From Geothrix limicola (GTDB lineage Bacteria; Acidobacteriota; Holophagae; Holophagales; Holophagaceae), in assembly GCF_030268085.1 (NCBI RefSeq), contig NZ_BSDE01000001.1, positions 620,001 to 684,000 of the forward strand: a stretch of 64,000 nucleotides of DNA, given 5' to 3'. This document shows positions 18,681 through 27,846 of the stretch, piece by piece. The number at the start of each line of letters is the position of its first letter. Within the stretch, counting starts at the first letter, position 1. The translations under genes were made by a program, and so were the position numbers. The notes beneath the pieces are model-generated. The model was given only the letters and a program-made list of their open reading frames with translations. It made no database searches and was not told the origin of the DNA.

Positions 18681-19328
18681 TCAGCTGGGACGGAGGGCCG
18701 CGATGAGCTGCTCCGCCAGGGGCCGGATGCGGCCGGGCTCGCTGAGGTAGGCGCCGCGGGCTGCGATGAGCCGGGCCGATGAATGCCCCAGCACGGCGGT
18801 TTCCACGAGACCGTGGGCCTTGAGGGTGCCCCCGGTCTGCACGAGATCCACGATGGCGTCGGCCAGACCCAGCAGGGGTGCCAGTTCGGCGCTGCTGCTC
18901 AGGGGCACCAGCTCGGCGGTGAGGCCTTCGCGGGTGAGCCAGGCTTCGGTGGCCTTGGGGAACTTGGTGGCCAGGCGCAGATGGGGTTTTTCGCGCAGGG
19001 CGTGGAGGGTGACGCCGGCCTGCGCGCAGAGGGAGAGGCGGCAGGCGCCGAAGCCGAGATCCGCCAGTTCGAGCACGTCCATGCCCATCTCATCGAGCGT
19101 GTCCGAGCCCACGATGCCAAGCGAAGCCACGCCCGCGGCCACGTAGCGCGGCAGGTCCGCGCCCTTGAGCAGCAGCGCGGCCACGCCGGGCGTGGCGGTG
19201 GGAATGCGCAGCACGCGGGATTTCAGGGCCGTGGCATCCAGGGCCAGCGGCGTGTCGGCGAGCTTCGGCACCAGCTCGTCGCCGAGGCGGCCCTTGGGGA
19301 AGGCGATGAGGAGGGAGGAGGGCGTCAT
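18681..19328 (-). CDS. hisG: ATP phosphoribosyltransferase catalytic subunit, short form
   Basis: HisG condenses ATP and PRPP in the first step of histidine synthesis. The 215-residue length is the short form without the regulatory C-terminal domain, which needs HisZ, encoded just upstream. Motifs include IAFPKGRLGDELVP, SLGIVGSDTLDEMG and the PRPP loop DAIVDLVQTGGTLKAHGL. The ATG overlaps the hisZ stop (ATGA), so the two subunits are coupled. It is the last gene of the his operon and converges on the prenyltransferase gene with only 11 bases between stops. Confidence 0.95.
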   Translation of the reverse strand: MTPSSLLIAFPKGRLGDELVPKLADTPLALDATALKSRVLRIPTATPGVAALLLKGADLPRYVAAGVASLGIVGSDTLDEMGMDVLELADLGFGACRLSLCAQAGVTLHALREKPHLRLATKFPKATEAWLTREGLTAELVPLSSSAELAPLLGLADAIVDLVQTGGTLKAHGLVETAVLGHSSARLIAARGAYLSEPGRIRPLAEQLIAALRPS

Positions 19329-20293
19329 CGGGGCTGCTCGAAGAGGTCGGGCCGGGTCTCGGCGAGATCGAGGAGGCGGGACAGGCGCACGCAGAAGCCC
19401 GCGGCCTGCCAGGGACGGCCGAGGCCAGGGAAGAGGCGGTCGTAGCGGCCGCCCGCGGCCAGTTCCTGCTGGGCGCCGGGGGCCCAGAGCCGCAGCGTGG
19501 GTCCGGTGTAGAAATCGAGGCCCGCCACGTCGGCCAGGTCCACGCGCAATTCCAGGTTGGGCGGCAGGATGGGCAGCAGGGCATGGAGCGCGCGTTCCAT
19601 GTGCTCCCGTTCCCCCTGCAGCAATTCGGCGTAGGGACTGGCTTTCAGCGCGTCGAGCGTGCGGGGGCCGTCCATGGCGGAAAGCAGCGCCTCGGCGTGG
19701 GCCGCCAGCCGCGAGGCGGACGGATGCCCGTCCAGGGCCTCGCGCACGCGGTGGGGCGCGCGCCGCGACAGCGCCGAAACCACCGCGTCCGCCAGGTCGC
19801 CGAAGAGGCCCTCGACCTCCAGGGGACGGCGCACCAGCGCGGCGTTGCCCAGGTGCAGGATGGCGCTCTTCAGGCCCAGCGCGCCGGGAATGGCCATGAG
19901 CAGGCGCGCCAATTCCACGTCGGCCTCGCCCGAGGCTTCGCCTTCGGGCTGGATGCGTTCGCAGCCGACCTCGAAGCGCTCCACGGCCTCCCAGGGCTGC
20001 ACGGGGCGGCGGAACACGGCACCCGCGTAGGACACGCGGGGCGGCGGCAGGGGGAAGCGGCGAGCCAGCAGGCCCGCGAGGGAGACGGTGAAATCCCAGC
20101 GGAGGGCCACCAACTCGTCGCCGTCGAAGAAGCGCATGGAGCCGTCGGGCACGCCTTCGCGCAGCACCAGGGAGGGGTGCAGCTCGCGGTAGCCGTGCGC
20201 CTCCAGCAGGCCCATGAGGGTGTTCTCCCACTGGCGCAGGCGCGCGGCGGATCCGAAGAGCAGGTCGGGGAAGTGGGGCGTGCGGACGGCCAT
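19325..20293 (-). CDS. hisZ: ATP phosphoribosyltransferase regulatory subunit HisZ
   Basis: The 322-residue protein is a histidyl-tRNA-synthetase-like paralog. It has class II motif 1 and 2 remnants (RFFDGDELVALRWDFTVSLAGL, RVSYAGAVFR) and the AAGGRYDRLFPGLG histidine-binding segment near the C-terminus. It lacks the anticodon-binding domain, as HisZ does. HisZ binds short HisG and confers histidine feedback control. Its start and stop overlap those of hisIE and hisG. Confusion with HisS is unlikely given length and context. Confidence 0.92.
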   Translation of the reverse strand: MAVRTPHFPDLLFGSAARLRQWENTLMGLLEAHGYRELHPSLVLREGVPDGSMRFFDGDELVALRWDFTVSLAGLLARRFPLPPPRVSYAGAVFRRPVQPWEAVERFEVGCERIQPEGEASGEADVELARLLMAIPGALGLKSAILHLGNAALVRRPLEVEGLFGDLADAVVSALSRRAPHRVREALDGHPSASRLAAHAEALLSAMDGPRTLDALKASPYAELLQGEREHMERALHALLPILPPNLELRVDLADVAGLDFYTGPTLRLWAPGAQQELAAGGRYDRLFPGLGRPWQAAGFCVRLSRLLDLAETRPDLFEQPR

Positions 20294-20937
20294 CAGGCGG
20301 GCCCTCCCGTGCGTTCCGCGTGGCGGCGATGCAGCACCTCCACGACGTCGAGCAGGCTGGCGCCGCGTTCGAGCAGCAGCATGTCGAGGTGGAAGATCAG
20401 GTCCGCCGCCTCGCCGAGAAAGTCTTCACGATTGTCATTCTTCGCGGCGAGGATGACTTCACCGGCTTCTTCGACGACCTTCTTGGCGATGCGGTCCACG
20501 CCCTGGGCGAAGAGCTTCTGCGTGTAGCTGCCCGCTAGATCCGCCTGGGCCTTGCGCGATGTCAGCAGGGCCTCCAGCCGGCCCAGCCAGGGCAGGGTGG
20601 CGGGCCAGGACTGCGTCACTTGGTCGTTCGGATCGCCATCAAAGCAGCTTTCGGTGCCGCGGTGGCAGGTGGGGCCCTCGGGATCGGCGAGGATGAGCAG
20701 GGCGTCCCCGTCGCAGTCGGGACGGATCTGGACGAGCTTCAGGCGGTTCCCGCTGGATTCGCCCTTGGTCCAGAGGGCCTGGCGCGAGCGGCTCCAGAAG
20801 GTGACGTAGCCCGAGTCGAGGGTGAGCTGAAGGGATTCGCGGTTGAGGAAGGCGACCATGCGGATGGCGCCCGCGCGGTCCTGCACGATGCCGGGGATGA
20901 GGCCATCGGGGCCGAAGCGGAGGGTGTCGAGGTCCAT
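20293..20937 (-). CDS. hisIE: Bifunctional phosphoribosyl-AMP cyclohydrolase / phosphoribosyl-ATP pyrophosphatase
   Basis: The 214-residue fusion carries steps 2 and 3 of histidine synthesis. The HisI part (about 1-115) has GYVTFWSRSRQALWTKGESSGN and the zinc-binding CHRGTESCF. The HisE part (about 120-214) has the DRIAKKVVEEAGEVILAAKN metal-binding helix and EAADLIFHLDMLL. The N-to-C order I then E is that of enterobacterial HisIE. Its TGA overlaps the hisZ ATG, and the hisF stop lies one base upstream. Confidence 0.95.
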   Translation of the reverse strand: MDLDTLRFGPDGLIPGIVQDRAGAIRMVAFLNRESLQLTLDSGYVTFWSRSRQALWTKGESSGNRLKLVQIRPDCDGDALLILADPEGPTCHRGTESCFDGDPNDQVTQSWPATLPWLGRLEALLTSRKAQADLAGSYTQKLFAQGVDRIAKKVVEEAGEVILAAKNDNREDFLGEAADLIFHLDMLLLERGASLLDVVEVLHRRHAERTGGPA

Positions 20938-20938
20938 G

Positions 20939-21691
20939 TCAGATCCGTACGGAAAGGTCGTTCTGGGCCAGGTAGGCCTTGAGTCGGGGAATCGGAAGGA
21001 TGCCTTCGTGGAAGAGCGTGGCGGCCAGCACGGCGTCGGCGCCGTGTTCGAGGGCTTCGAGGAAGTGGATCTCGCGACCCGCGCCGCCCGAGGCGATAAG
21101 GGGAATGGGCAGCTGCGACACCTGGTCGAGCAGCTGGATGTCGAAGCCGTCGCCCGTACCGTCGCGGTCCATGGAGGTGAGCAGGATCTCGCCGGCGCCC
21201 AGTTCGCTCAGTTCCTGGATCCAGTCCACGGCGGAGCGTTCGGTCGGTTCGGTGCCGCCCTTCAGGAAGACGCGCCAGCCCAGCTCGGCATCGCGCTTCA
21301 CGTCCACCGCGGCCACCACGCACTGGCGGCCGAAGGCATCGGCCAGCTCGCGGACGAGGGCCGGGCGGAGGGCCGCGGCGGTGTTCACGGCCACCTTGTC
21401 GGCGCCCGCCCGCAACAGGCTGCGGGCATCCTGCACGTGCGATACGCCGCCGCCGACGGTGAAGGGAATGCTCAGCTCGTGAGCCACGTCGCGCACCCAG
21501 GCTTCCCGCGTGCCGCGGTTCTCCAGCGAGGCCGCGATGTCGAGGAAGACGAGCTCATCGGCGCCCTCGGCGTCGTAGCGGCGGGCCAGATCCACGGGGT
21601 GTCCGAGGTCGCGGAGCTCCTTGAACTGCACGCCCTTCACGACGCGGCCGTTCTTCACGTCCAGGCAGGGGATGACGCGCTTGGCGGGCAT
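20939..21691 (-). CDS. hisF: Imidazole glycerol phosphate synthase cyclase subunit
   Basis: The 250-residue TIM barrel starts MPAKRVIPCLDVKNGRVVKGVQF and has the catalytic N-terminal Asp in CLDV and a second Asp in LLTSMDRDGTGDG. With HisH it converts PRFAR and ammonia to IGP and AICAR. Phosphate-binding segments GGGVSHVQDA and IASGGAG are present. The ATG overlaps the hisA stop by one base (TGATG). Confidence 0.96.
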   Translation of the reverse strand: MPAKRVIPCLDVKNGRVVKGVQFKELRDLGHPVDLARRYDAEGADELVFLDIAASLENRGTREAWVRDVAHELSIPFTVGGGVSHVQDARSLLRAGADKVAVNTAAALRPALVRELADAFGRQCVVAAVDVKRDAELGWRVFLKGGTEPTERSAVDWIQELSELGAGEILLTSMDRDGTGDGFDIQLLDQVSQLPIPLIASGGAGREIHFLEALEHGADAVLAATLFHEGILPIPRLKAYLAQNDLSVRI

Positions 21692-22404
21692 CAGGCGACC
21701 CCTTCCAGCGCCGCCCGGGTGCGCACGTCATCCAGCGGGATGAAGCCTTCCATGAGGGCCTTGCCACTGATGGCGCCGACGACGCCGGGGAGGTTCGAGA
21801 GCGGATCGAGATCCGCGAGGGCCTTCACGCCGCCCGAGGCCTGCACCTGGAAACCCTCGCGGGCGACCCAGGCCGCGGCTTCGACGCCGGGGCCCTGCAG
21901 CGTGCCGTCGCGGCTGACGTCTGTCACGAGGGCGCGGTCGAAGCCGAGTGTGAGCAGGGCCTCGAAGACGTCCGTCGACGCGCATTCGCTGGCGGTCTGC
22001 CAGCCGCGGGTGACGATGCGATCGCCCTGCAGATCGAGGGCCGCGACGATCCGCTGGCCGGGCAATCCCTTGAGGGCCGAAGGCTGCTCCACGGCCAGGG
22101 TGCCCACCACCGCGTCGAAGCCCAGGTCGAGCACTTCCTCGATGGCCGCGCGGTCGCGCAGGCCGCCGCCCACCTGGAAGCGGATTCCGGGGAAGCGCGC
22201 GGGAAAGGCCGTGAAGCGCCCCTGCCGCGGCAGGCCGAAGGCGCCGTCCAGATCGACGAGATGGATGCGCCGCGCGCCGGCCTCGGCCAGGCTGCTGATC
22301 CAGTCCTCGGGAGTCATCTCATAGAAGGTGGCCTGCTTCGGATCGCCGTGGCGCAGCCGCACCAGGCGGCCCTGCATCAGGTCGAGGCTGGGGATCAATT
22401 GCAT
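21691..22404 (-). CDS. hisA: ProFAR isomerase (phosphoribosylformimino-AICAR-P isomerase)
   Basis: The 237-residue TIM-barrel paralog of HisF begins MQLIPSLDLMQGRLVRLRHG. It has the paired catalytic Asp residues in SLDL and VTDVSRDGTLQGPG, and GGGLRD and ASGGVK phosphate loops. It performs the Amadori isomerisation before HisHF. The start overlaps the end of hisH by ten bases. A dual HisA/TrpF (PriA) role is possible in some bacteria, but nothing here points to it. Confidence 0.95.
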   Translation of the reverse strand: MQLIPSLDLMQGRLVRLRHGDPKQATFYEMTPEDWISSLAEAGARRIHLVDLDGAFGLPRQGRFTAFPARFPGIRFQVGGGLRDRAAIEEVLDLGFDAVVGTLAVEQPSALKGLPGQRIVAALDLQGDRIVTRGWQTASECASTDVFEALLTLGFDRALVTDVSRDGTLQGPGVEAAAWVAREGFQVQASGGVKALADLDPLSNLPGVVGAISGKALMEGFIPLDDVRTRAALEGVA

Positions 22405-23039
22405 GGAACCTCCGGGGCGGGCGCGGTCACGCCCATCCAGGCGAGGGTGGACTGGAGCAGGAGCAGGCCGGCACGCCCGGATTTCTCGGGATGGGGCTGG
22501 AAGCCCATGACGTTGCCGCGGGCCTCCACGGCGGCGAAGGGCCGTCCGTGCTCGGCCACGTAGACGGTGTCGACGGTGGGCTCGAGGGCGTAGCTGTGGA
22601 CGAAGTAGAGCCAGTCACCCTGCGGATCCGGCAGGGCCGGGTGCGGGTGGTGCAGGTGTACGCGGCTCCATCCCATGTGGGGCACCTTCACGCCGGGGCC
22701 GAGGCGGCGCACGATGCCGGGAATGAGGCCCAGGCCCGAGGCGCGCGGCGATTCCTCGCTGCCTTCGGCGAGCAGCTGTAGGCCGAGGCAGATGCCGAGC
22801 AGGGGCCGGCCATCCGCGACGAGGCCGGGCAACACCCGCCACCAGCCGCGCTCACGCAGGGATTTCTGCGCGGCCTCGAAATGCCCCACGCCGGGCAGCA
22901 CGATGGGCCCCGAGGCCGCGGCCTGGTCGGGTGAGGCCGCACGCTGGTAGGGCAGGCCCAGGCCGTCCAGGGCGCCCTCCAGCGAGGCCAGGTTCCCGGC
23001 GTCGTAATCGATGAGGGTGATGGAATCGGCTGCGCTCAT
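22395..23039 (-). CDS. hisH: Imidazole glycerol phosphate synthase glutamine amidotransferase subunit
   Basis: The 214-residue class I glutaminase has the nucleophile elbow GICLGLQLL and the His/Glu pair in FQPHPEKSG; it feeds ammonia to HisF. The start ATG at 23039 overlaps the hisB stop (ATGA) and yields MSAADSITLIDYDAGNLASLEGAL, a normal HisH N-terminus (DYDAGN). Lower-strand frames that read further upstream are only overlaps with hisB. Confidence 0.95.
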   Translation of the reverse strand: MSAADSITLIDYDAGNLASLEGALDGLGLPYQRAASPDQAAASGPIVLPGVGHFEAAQKSLRERGWWRVLPGLVADGRPLLGICLGLQLLAEGSEESPRASGLGLIPGIVRRLGPGVKVPHMGWSRVHLHHPHPALPDPQGDWLYFVHSYALEPTVDTVYVAEHGRPFAAVEARGNVMGFQPHPEKSGRAGLLLLQSTLAWMGVTAPAPEVPCN

Positions 23040-23620
23040 GCGGACAGGGTTCCTTTGGTGGAGGGGACGTCCTCGCCTTCGCGGCGCGTCGCCAAGCGCA
23101 GCGCCCGCGCCAGGGCCTTGAAGAGGGCCTCGACCTTGTGGTGGGTGTTCACGCCGCGCAGCAGATCTGCGTGGATGGCGAGGCCGCCGCGCATGGCGAG
23201 CGCCACGAAGAATTCGCGCACCATCTCCACCTGGAAACCATCGCCGAGGATGATCGGGGGAAGATCCGCGTGGAATTCGCACCAGGGGCGGCCCGACAGA
23301 TCCACCACCACGCGGGCCAGGGACTCGTCCAGCGGCACGTAGGCGTGGGCGAAGCGGGCGAGGCCGCGGCGGTCGCCGAGGGCCTCCTTCAGCGCGTCGC
23401 CGAGGCAAAGGCCCACATCCTCCACGAGGTGGTGACTGTCCACGGGCAGGTCGCCCTTGGCCTCGACGTCGAGCCCGAAGCCGCCGTGCTTGGCCAGTTG
23501 CATGAGCATGTGGTCGAGGTAGCCGAGGCCGGTGCGGATGCGTGCCTCGCCCCCATCCAGGCAGAGGCTCAGCTTCACGTCCGTTTCGGCGGTGGCGCGT
23601 TGGATGGTGGCCTTCCTCAT
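23036..23620 (-). CDS. hisB: Imidazoleglycerol-phosphate dehydratase, monofunctional
   Basis: The 194-residue protein is the dehydratase domain alone, without the N-terminal HAD phosphatase of E. coli HisB. Manganese-binding histidine clusters are visible (GYLDHMLMQLAKHGGFGL, DSHHLVEDVGLCLG, GVNTHHKVEALFKALARAL). ATG 23620 overlaps the hisC stop (ATGA) and has GGAG upstream. Because this HisB lacks the phosphatase, histidinol-phosphate hydrolysis must come from another protein, plausibly the HAD domain fused to HisC next door. Confidence 0.95.
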   Translation of the reverse strand: MRKATIQRATAETDVKLSLCLDGGEARIRTGLGYLDHMLMQLAKHGGFGLDVEAKGDLPVDSHHLVEDVGLCLGDALKEALGDRRGLARFAHAYVPLDESLARVVVDLSGRPWCEFHADLPPIILGDGFQVEMVREFFVALAMRGGLAIHADLLRGVNTHHKVEALFKALARALRLATRREGEDVPSTKGTLSA

Positions 23621-25380
23621 GGCAGCTCCTGATTCAGCATCGGCAGAAAGTCGCGCAAGCTCGCGGATTGGAGGTCTTCGGGCCCGGAGAAGCGGGCGCG
23701 GTCGGGGCCCAGGCCGAGGAAACGCCACAGGAGTTCGGGGCGCAGTCCGGCGGCGGCCCGCAGGCAGCGGGCATCGTCGATGGTGTCGCCCGCGAAGAGG
23801 ATGGTCTGGGCGCGGAAGGCGTCGGCCAGTTGCAGCAGGCCCGCGGGCTCGGGTTTGCGCAGGTGGGGCGCGGCATCGCAGACCGCAGGCAGCCGGAAGC
23901 CGAGCACGCGCCATGCGAGGTCGAGCTCTTCGGGGGGACGGCCCGTCAGCACCGCCAGATCCCAGCCCGTGGCGCGCAGCTCGTCGAGGCTTACCAGCGG
24001 CTTTTCCAGCCGGATTGTATCGGCGTAGTGCTTCTGCACCACGAGCTGCGCGGAGGGCTCCAGGGCCTGGATGCGGGCTTCGAGCTCAGGAAAGCCGCGG
24101 CCCAGGGCACCTTCGAGGATGGGCTGGAGATCAACGTCTCCGTTTGCTTCAGCCAAAGCGAGGGCTCCGGCCGTGAGCCGGAAATCGTTGTTGAATCCGC
24201 CCAGGCGCTTGAAGGCGCGGAAGGCCCCATCGGACCAGAGCAGGGCGGGGCGCAGCTCGGCGAGGGCGCGGGCGACGGCTTCCATGAAGCTGCGGTCGGC
24301 GTCGATGAGCACGCCGTCGATATCGAGTACGAGCAGCTTCCGTTCCGCGAGGGCCGCGGGGGCCGGCAGCTTCCCGCCGAGCACGGTGGCCACGCGGGAG
24401 GTGTCTGCTTCCGTGCCGATGGTGACCCGGGCCGCATCCGCGCCCGGAAGGCGGCGCACCTTCATGCCCGCGGCCTCCAGGGCCGGCGAGGGATCCGGCG
24501 AGATGTGCAGGAAGTTGCCTTCGCTGGGCGCGGCGCGGTGCACACTCAGCGCGGCGGAGAGCCGCTCCCGGCGTTCGGGCACGGCGCGCACGGCGGCCTC
24601 GAAATCGGCGGTGTAATCCAGGGCTACATCCAGGGCCTCCAGGCTGGCGGCGGGCAGGGAGTAGGGCAGCTGGAGGGTCGTGAGCTTCGAGACGAGCGAC
24701 GGATCCCCGATGAGGTAGCCGATGCGCCAGGCGGCCGAGGCCAGGGCCTTGCTGAAGGTGCGCAGCAGGAGCACGTTCGGGTAGCGGTCCACGGCCAGGC
24801 GGTGGGTGGCCGGCGCGAACTCGGCGTAGGCCTCGTCCAGCACCACGAGGGGCGGCTCGGACCGCGCCGCGAGGGCCGCCAGCAGGGGTTCCAGCCTGTC
24901 AGGATCGATCCAGGCGCCCGTGGGGTTGTTGGGCAGGGTGAGCCAGACCTGGCGGCAGTCCTGAGCCTCGAACCAGGGTCCCAGCGGGAAGCCGGTGTCC
25001 TGGGGCACCAGGCGTACGCGGCCGCCGTGGCGCCGCACGAGCATGGGGTAGAGGCTGAAGCCGGGGTCGGGGATGGCCACTTCTTCGCCCGCGCTGAGGC
25101 CCGCCATGGCCACCAGATCCAGCAGCGCGCCGGAGGAGGGCCCCAGCAGCAGGCCGCCTTCGGGCACGCCCAGGCGCTTGCGCAGGCGCTCGGTGAGTTC
25201 GCCCTGGCGCTCGGGATAGCGGTGGAAGGGCAGCTCGCGAAGCCGCGCCAGCAGCGCGTCGCGGGCGGCCGAGGGCCAGTCGTTCGCAGGCTCATTCATG
25301 TGCAGGCGCACACCCGCCGGCGGCTCGGGGGGACGCTGGTAGGCCGGAAGGTCGGACAGGTCAGGGCGGAGAAGCGACAT
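23617..25380 (-). CDS. hisC: Fusion of histidinol-phosphate aminotransferase (HisC) and HAD-family phosphatase
   Basis: Residues 1-340 are a fold-type I PLP aminotransferase of the HisC type, with NNPTG at 151-155, the DEAYAEF segment at 182-188 and the PLP lysine Lys211 in RTFSKALASAAWRIGY. Residues about 345-587 are a HAD phosphatase. Its motif I is LDIDGVLID (Asp353 and Asp355), followed by VLTGRP, the lysine in LRKPEP and FAGDTIDDA. With a phosphatase-free HisB beside it, the HAD domain is the natural candidate for histidinol-phosphatase, performing consecutive steps on one chain. This last point is inference. ATG 25380 was chosen; ATG 25395 is possible and neither has a strong ribosome site. 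Confidence 0.9.
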   Translation of the reverse strand: MSLLRPDLSDLPAYQRPPEPPAGVRLHMNEPANDWPSAARDALLARLRELPFHRYPERQGELTERLRKRLGVPEGGLLLGPSSGALLDLVAMAGLSAGEEVAIPDPGFSLYPMLVRRHGGRVRLVPQDTGFPLGPWFEAQDCRQVWLTLPNNPTGAWIDPDRLEPLLAALAARSEPPLVVLDEAYAEFAPATHRLAVDRYPNVLLLRTFSKALASAAWRIGYLIGDPSLVSKLTTLQLPYSLPAASLEALDVALDYTADFEAAVRAVPERRERLSAALSVHRAAPSEGNFLHISPDPSPALEAAGMKVRRLPGADAARVTIGTEADTSRVATVLGGKLPAPAALAERKLLVLDIDGVLIDADRSFMEAVARALAELRPALLWSDGAFRAFKRLGGFNNDFRLTAGALALAEANGDVDLQPILEGALGRGFPELEARIQALEPSAQLVVQKHYADTIRLEKPLVSLDELRATGWDLAVLTGRPPEELDLAWRVLGFRLPAVCDAAPHLRKPEPAGLLQLADAFRAQTILFAGDTIDDARCLRAAAGLRPELLWRFLGLGPDRARFSGPEDLQSASLRDFLPMLNQELP

Positions 25381-25462
25381 GGGCAGACTCGACATGAGGG
25401 TAGGAGGAATCCAGGCTTCCTGGAGCAAGAAGCGAAGCGGAGCGCTGTGGATCGAGCGCTCC

Positions 25463-26812
25463 CTATGCGTGATGATGGGCGTGATGATGGCCGCGAAGGG
25501 CCGCGCTGCGACCGTGGTGGGTGAGCCCTTCGGCCTCGGCCAGCCGTTCCACCCAGGGCGCCATCGAGGCCGCGTCTGCGGGGGAGAGCCGGAGCAGGCT
25601 CTGGCGCTTGAGGAAGGTGGCCACGCCGAGAGGGCTCGTGTAGCGGGCGCTGCGGTCGGTGGGCAGCACGTGATTCGGCCCGGCGCCGTAATCCCCGAAG
25701 GCCTCGGCGCTGGAGCTGCCGATGAAGACGGCGCCTGCGGTGGTGAGCGAGGGCAGCCAGGCCTCAGGGTCGGCCACGCACAGTTCGAGGTGTTCGGGAG
25801 CCCAGGCCTGGGCCAGTTCGATGGCCAGGTCGCGATCCGCGCAGACGAGCCGCCCGTGGACAGCCAGGCTCTGTTCGAGGATCGCGCGGCGCGGCGAGAC
25901 TTCGGTTCGGGTCTGCAGTTCGAGGGCGACGGCCTCCAGCAGCGCAGGATCCGAACTCACCAACACCGCGGCGGCGTCGGGATCATGCTCGGCCTGGGCC
26001 ATCAGGTCTTCCGCGAGCCAGGCGGGATCCGCGCTGCCGTCGGCGAGGATCAGCAGTTCCGTGGGGCCCGCGAGGGCATCGATGCCGCAGGTTCCGATGA
26101 GCTGCCGCTTGGCCTCGGCGACGAAGCGGTTGCCCGGTCCGGCGATGAGATCCACCGCGGGTTCGCCGTAGGCCAGCCAGCCCAGCGCCTGGGCGCCGCC
26201 GAAGGGGTAGAGTTCCGTCAGGCCCAGCTCCGCTGCGCAGGCCAGCACCAGGGGATCGACGCCGGAAGCGCCCGGCAGCGTGGCCTGGGGCTTGGGAGGG
26301 GTGACGCCGACGATGCGCGAGACGCCGGCCACCTGGGCCGGAATCACGGTCATGGCCAGGGTGGATGGGTAGAAGGCGCGACCGCCGGGAATGTAGACGC
26401 CCGCGGTTTTGAGCGCGCACCATCGTTCGCCCACGGTGCCGCCCCCGGGCAGGGAGAGGCTCAGATCGTTCAGGCAGGTCCGCTGGCCTTCGGCGAAGCG
26501 GCGGACGTGATCGATCATTTCTCTCAGCGCGGCCATGAGGTCCGGCTGGCGACGGTCGAGGTCGGCGCGGGCGGCCTGGAGGCTGGACTCGGGAATGCGC
26601 AGGGCGGCCGGATCCAGGCCGACGCCATCCAGGCGCTGGGTCCAGTCCAGCACGGCCTCCAGCCCCTTCCGACGCACGTCCGCCAGGATGGACGCCACGG
26701 CCTTCCGCGTGTCCTCTTCCGTTTCCCCACTTCTGGCCAGCGAGGCCACCCACCCGGGCACGTCCGCCCGGTTCGTCAGGTCACTGATGGGGATGAAGTA
26801 ACACCTATTCAC
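25463..26812 (-). CDS. hisD: Histidinol dehydrogenase
   Basis: HisD oxidises histidinol to histidine in two NAD-dependent steps. The 449-residue protein has VYIPGGRAFYPSTLAMTVIPA, AGPGNRFVAEAKRQL, GPTELLILAD, AQAEHDPDAAAVLV and GDYGAGPNHVLPT, the conserved blocks holding the zinc and catalytic histidines. The C-terminus ends in an unusual His-rich tail (RGHHHAHHHA). The likely start is GTG 26812, as there is no nearby ATG; the ribosome site is weak. It is the first gene of the his operon, 71 bases after lpxC. Confidence 0.94.
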   Translation of the reverse strand: MNRCYFIPISDLTNRADVPGWVASLARSGETEEDTRKAVASILADVRRKGLEAVLDWTQRLDGVGLDPAALRIPESSLQAARADLDRRQPDLMAALREMIDHVRRFAEGQRTCLNDLSLSLPGGGTVGERWCALKTAGVYIPGGRAFYPSTLAMTVIPAQVAGVSRIVGVTPPKPQATLPGASGVDPLVLACAAELGLTELYPFGGAQALGWLAYGEPAVDLIAGPGNRFVAEAKRQLIGTCGIDALAGPTELLILADGSADPAWLAEDLMAQAEHDPDAAAVLVSSDPALLEAVALELQTRTEVSPRRAILEQSLAVHGRLVCADRDLAIELAQAWAPEHLELCVADPEAWLPSLTTAGAVFIGSSSAEAFGDYGAGPNHVLPTDRSARYTSPLGVATFLKRQSLLRLSPADAASMAPWVERLAEAEGLTHHGRSAALRGHHHAHHHA

Positions 26813-26883
26813 CTCAAGGGCAGAAATATCAGCGTGCCAGACCCAGGGTCAGTACGCAAGACCAAATTCAACCTGCGGATGAT

Positions 26884-27804
26884 TCAGGCCGGCTGGGCCG
26901 TGACGTTCAGTCCTGCAGGCTGAAAGAAGAAGTGCACGTTGGCGGGTTCGGCATCCTCGGTCCATTCCCAGTGGCTGGGGTTGGCGAGGATGGCCTGGGC
27001 CAGGGCGACATGCATGGCGTGGCCGGCGGCATGGGCTTCCACGAGGCCCAGCAGGGGCGCACCCAGCAGGGCGAGATCGCCCACCAGATCCAACATCTTG
27101 TGGCGGACCGCTTCGTCTTCGAAGCGGAGGGATTCGTTCAGGGGGCCGTCGGCGCCGAAGACGACGGCGTTGTCGAGGCTGCCGCCGAGGGCCAGGCCGC
27201 GGGCGCGCATCTGGTCGATCTCCTGGGCGAGGCAGAAGGTGCGCGCGGCGCCCAGTTCCCGGCGGTATTTCTCGGGGGTGAGGCTCAGTTCGCGGCTCTG
27301 GCGGCCCAGGGCGGGGATCGGGAAGTCGATGACGTAGCGCAGGCGCAGGCCGTCGAAGGGGAGGGCGCGGATCCAGCGGCTGCCATTCCGGATTTCCACC
27401 GGCTGGGTGATCTTCATGAACCGGCGGCGGCCTTCGAGGCTGCGCACGCCCGCCTGCAGGATGGCATCCACCCAGGGGGCGGCGCTGCCATCGAGGATGG
27501 GCAGTTCTTCGGCATCCACCTCGATGCGGAGGTGCTCGACCTCCAGACCGGACAGGGCCGAGAGCAGGTGCTCAATGGTCTGAAGCCGCACACCATCCTT
27601 GACCAGGGTGGTGGACAGGACGAGGTCGCCGGCCAGATCCGCCTTGGCGGGGATCTCGGTGCCGGTGGGCGTGTGGACGAAGCGCAGACCCGAGGGGGAG
27701 GAGACGGGCACCAGGCGGACCGAGCAGGGGCGATTGCTGTGCAGGCCGTGGCCCGAGATCGTGATCTCGCGGTCCAGGGTCTGGGGTGTGGTGCTGCGGG
27801 GCAT
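26884..27804 (-). CDS. lpxC: UDP-3-O-acyl-N-acetylglucosamine deacetylase
   Basis: LpxC commits to lipid A synthesis by zinc-dependent deacetylation. The 306-residue sequence shows zinc ligands in TIEHLLSALSGL and RHKMLDLVGDLALLG, and the catalytic histidine in AHAAGHAMHVALAQAI. The N-terminus (TLDREITISGHGLHSNRP) is typical. GAGGA seven bases before ATG 27804 fixes the start. It lies between ispD and hisD on the same strand; an AT-rich palindrome precedes it. Confidence 0.96.
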   Translation of the reverse strand: MPRSTTPQTLDREITISGHGLHSNRPCSVRLVPVSSPSGLRFVHTPTGTEIPAKADLAGDLVLSTTLVKDGVRLQTIEHLLSALSGLEVEHLRIEVDAEELPILDGSAAPWVDAILQAGVRSLEGRRRFMKITQPVEIRNGSRWIRALPFDGLRLRYVIDFPIPALGRQSRELSLTPEKYRRELGAARTFCLAQEIDQMRARGLALGGSLDNAVVFGADGPLNESLRFEDEAVRHKMLDLVGDLALLGAPLLGLVEAHAAGHAMHVALAQAILANPSHWEWTEDAEPANVHFFFQPAGLNVTAQPA

Positions 27805-27846
27805 GGTTCGTCCTCGCAGTCTGGTAAGCTATTTTCATGCCTATTG

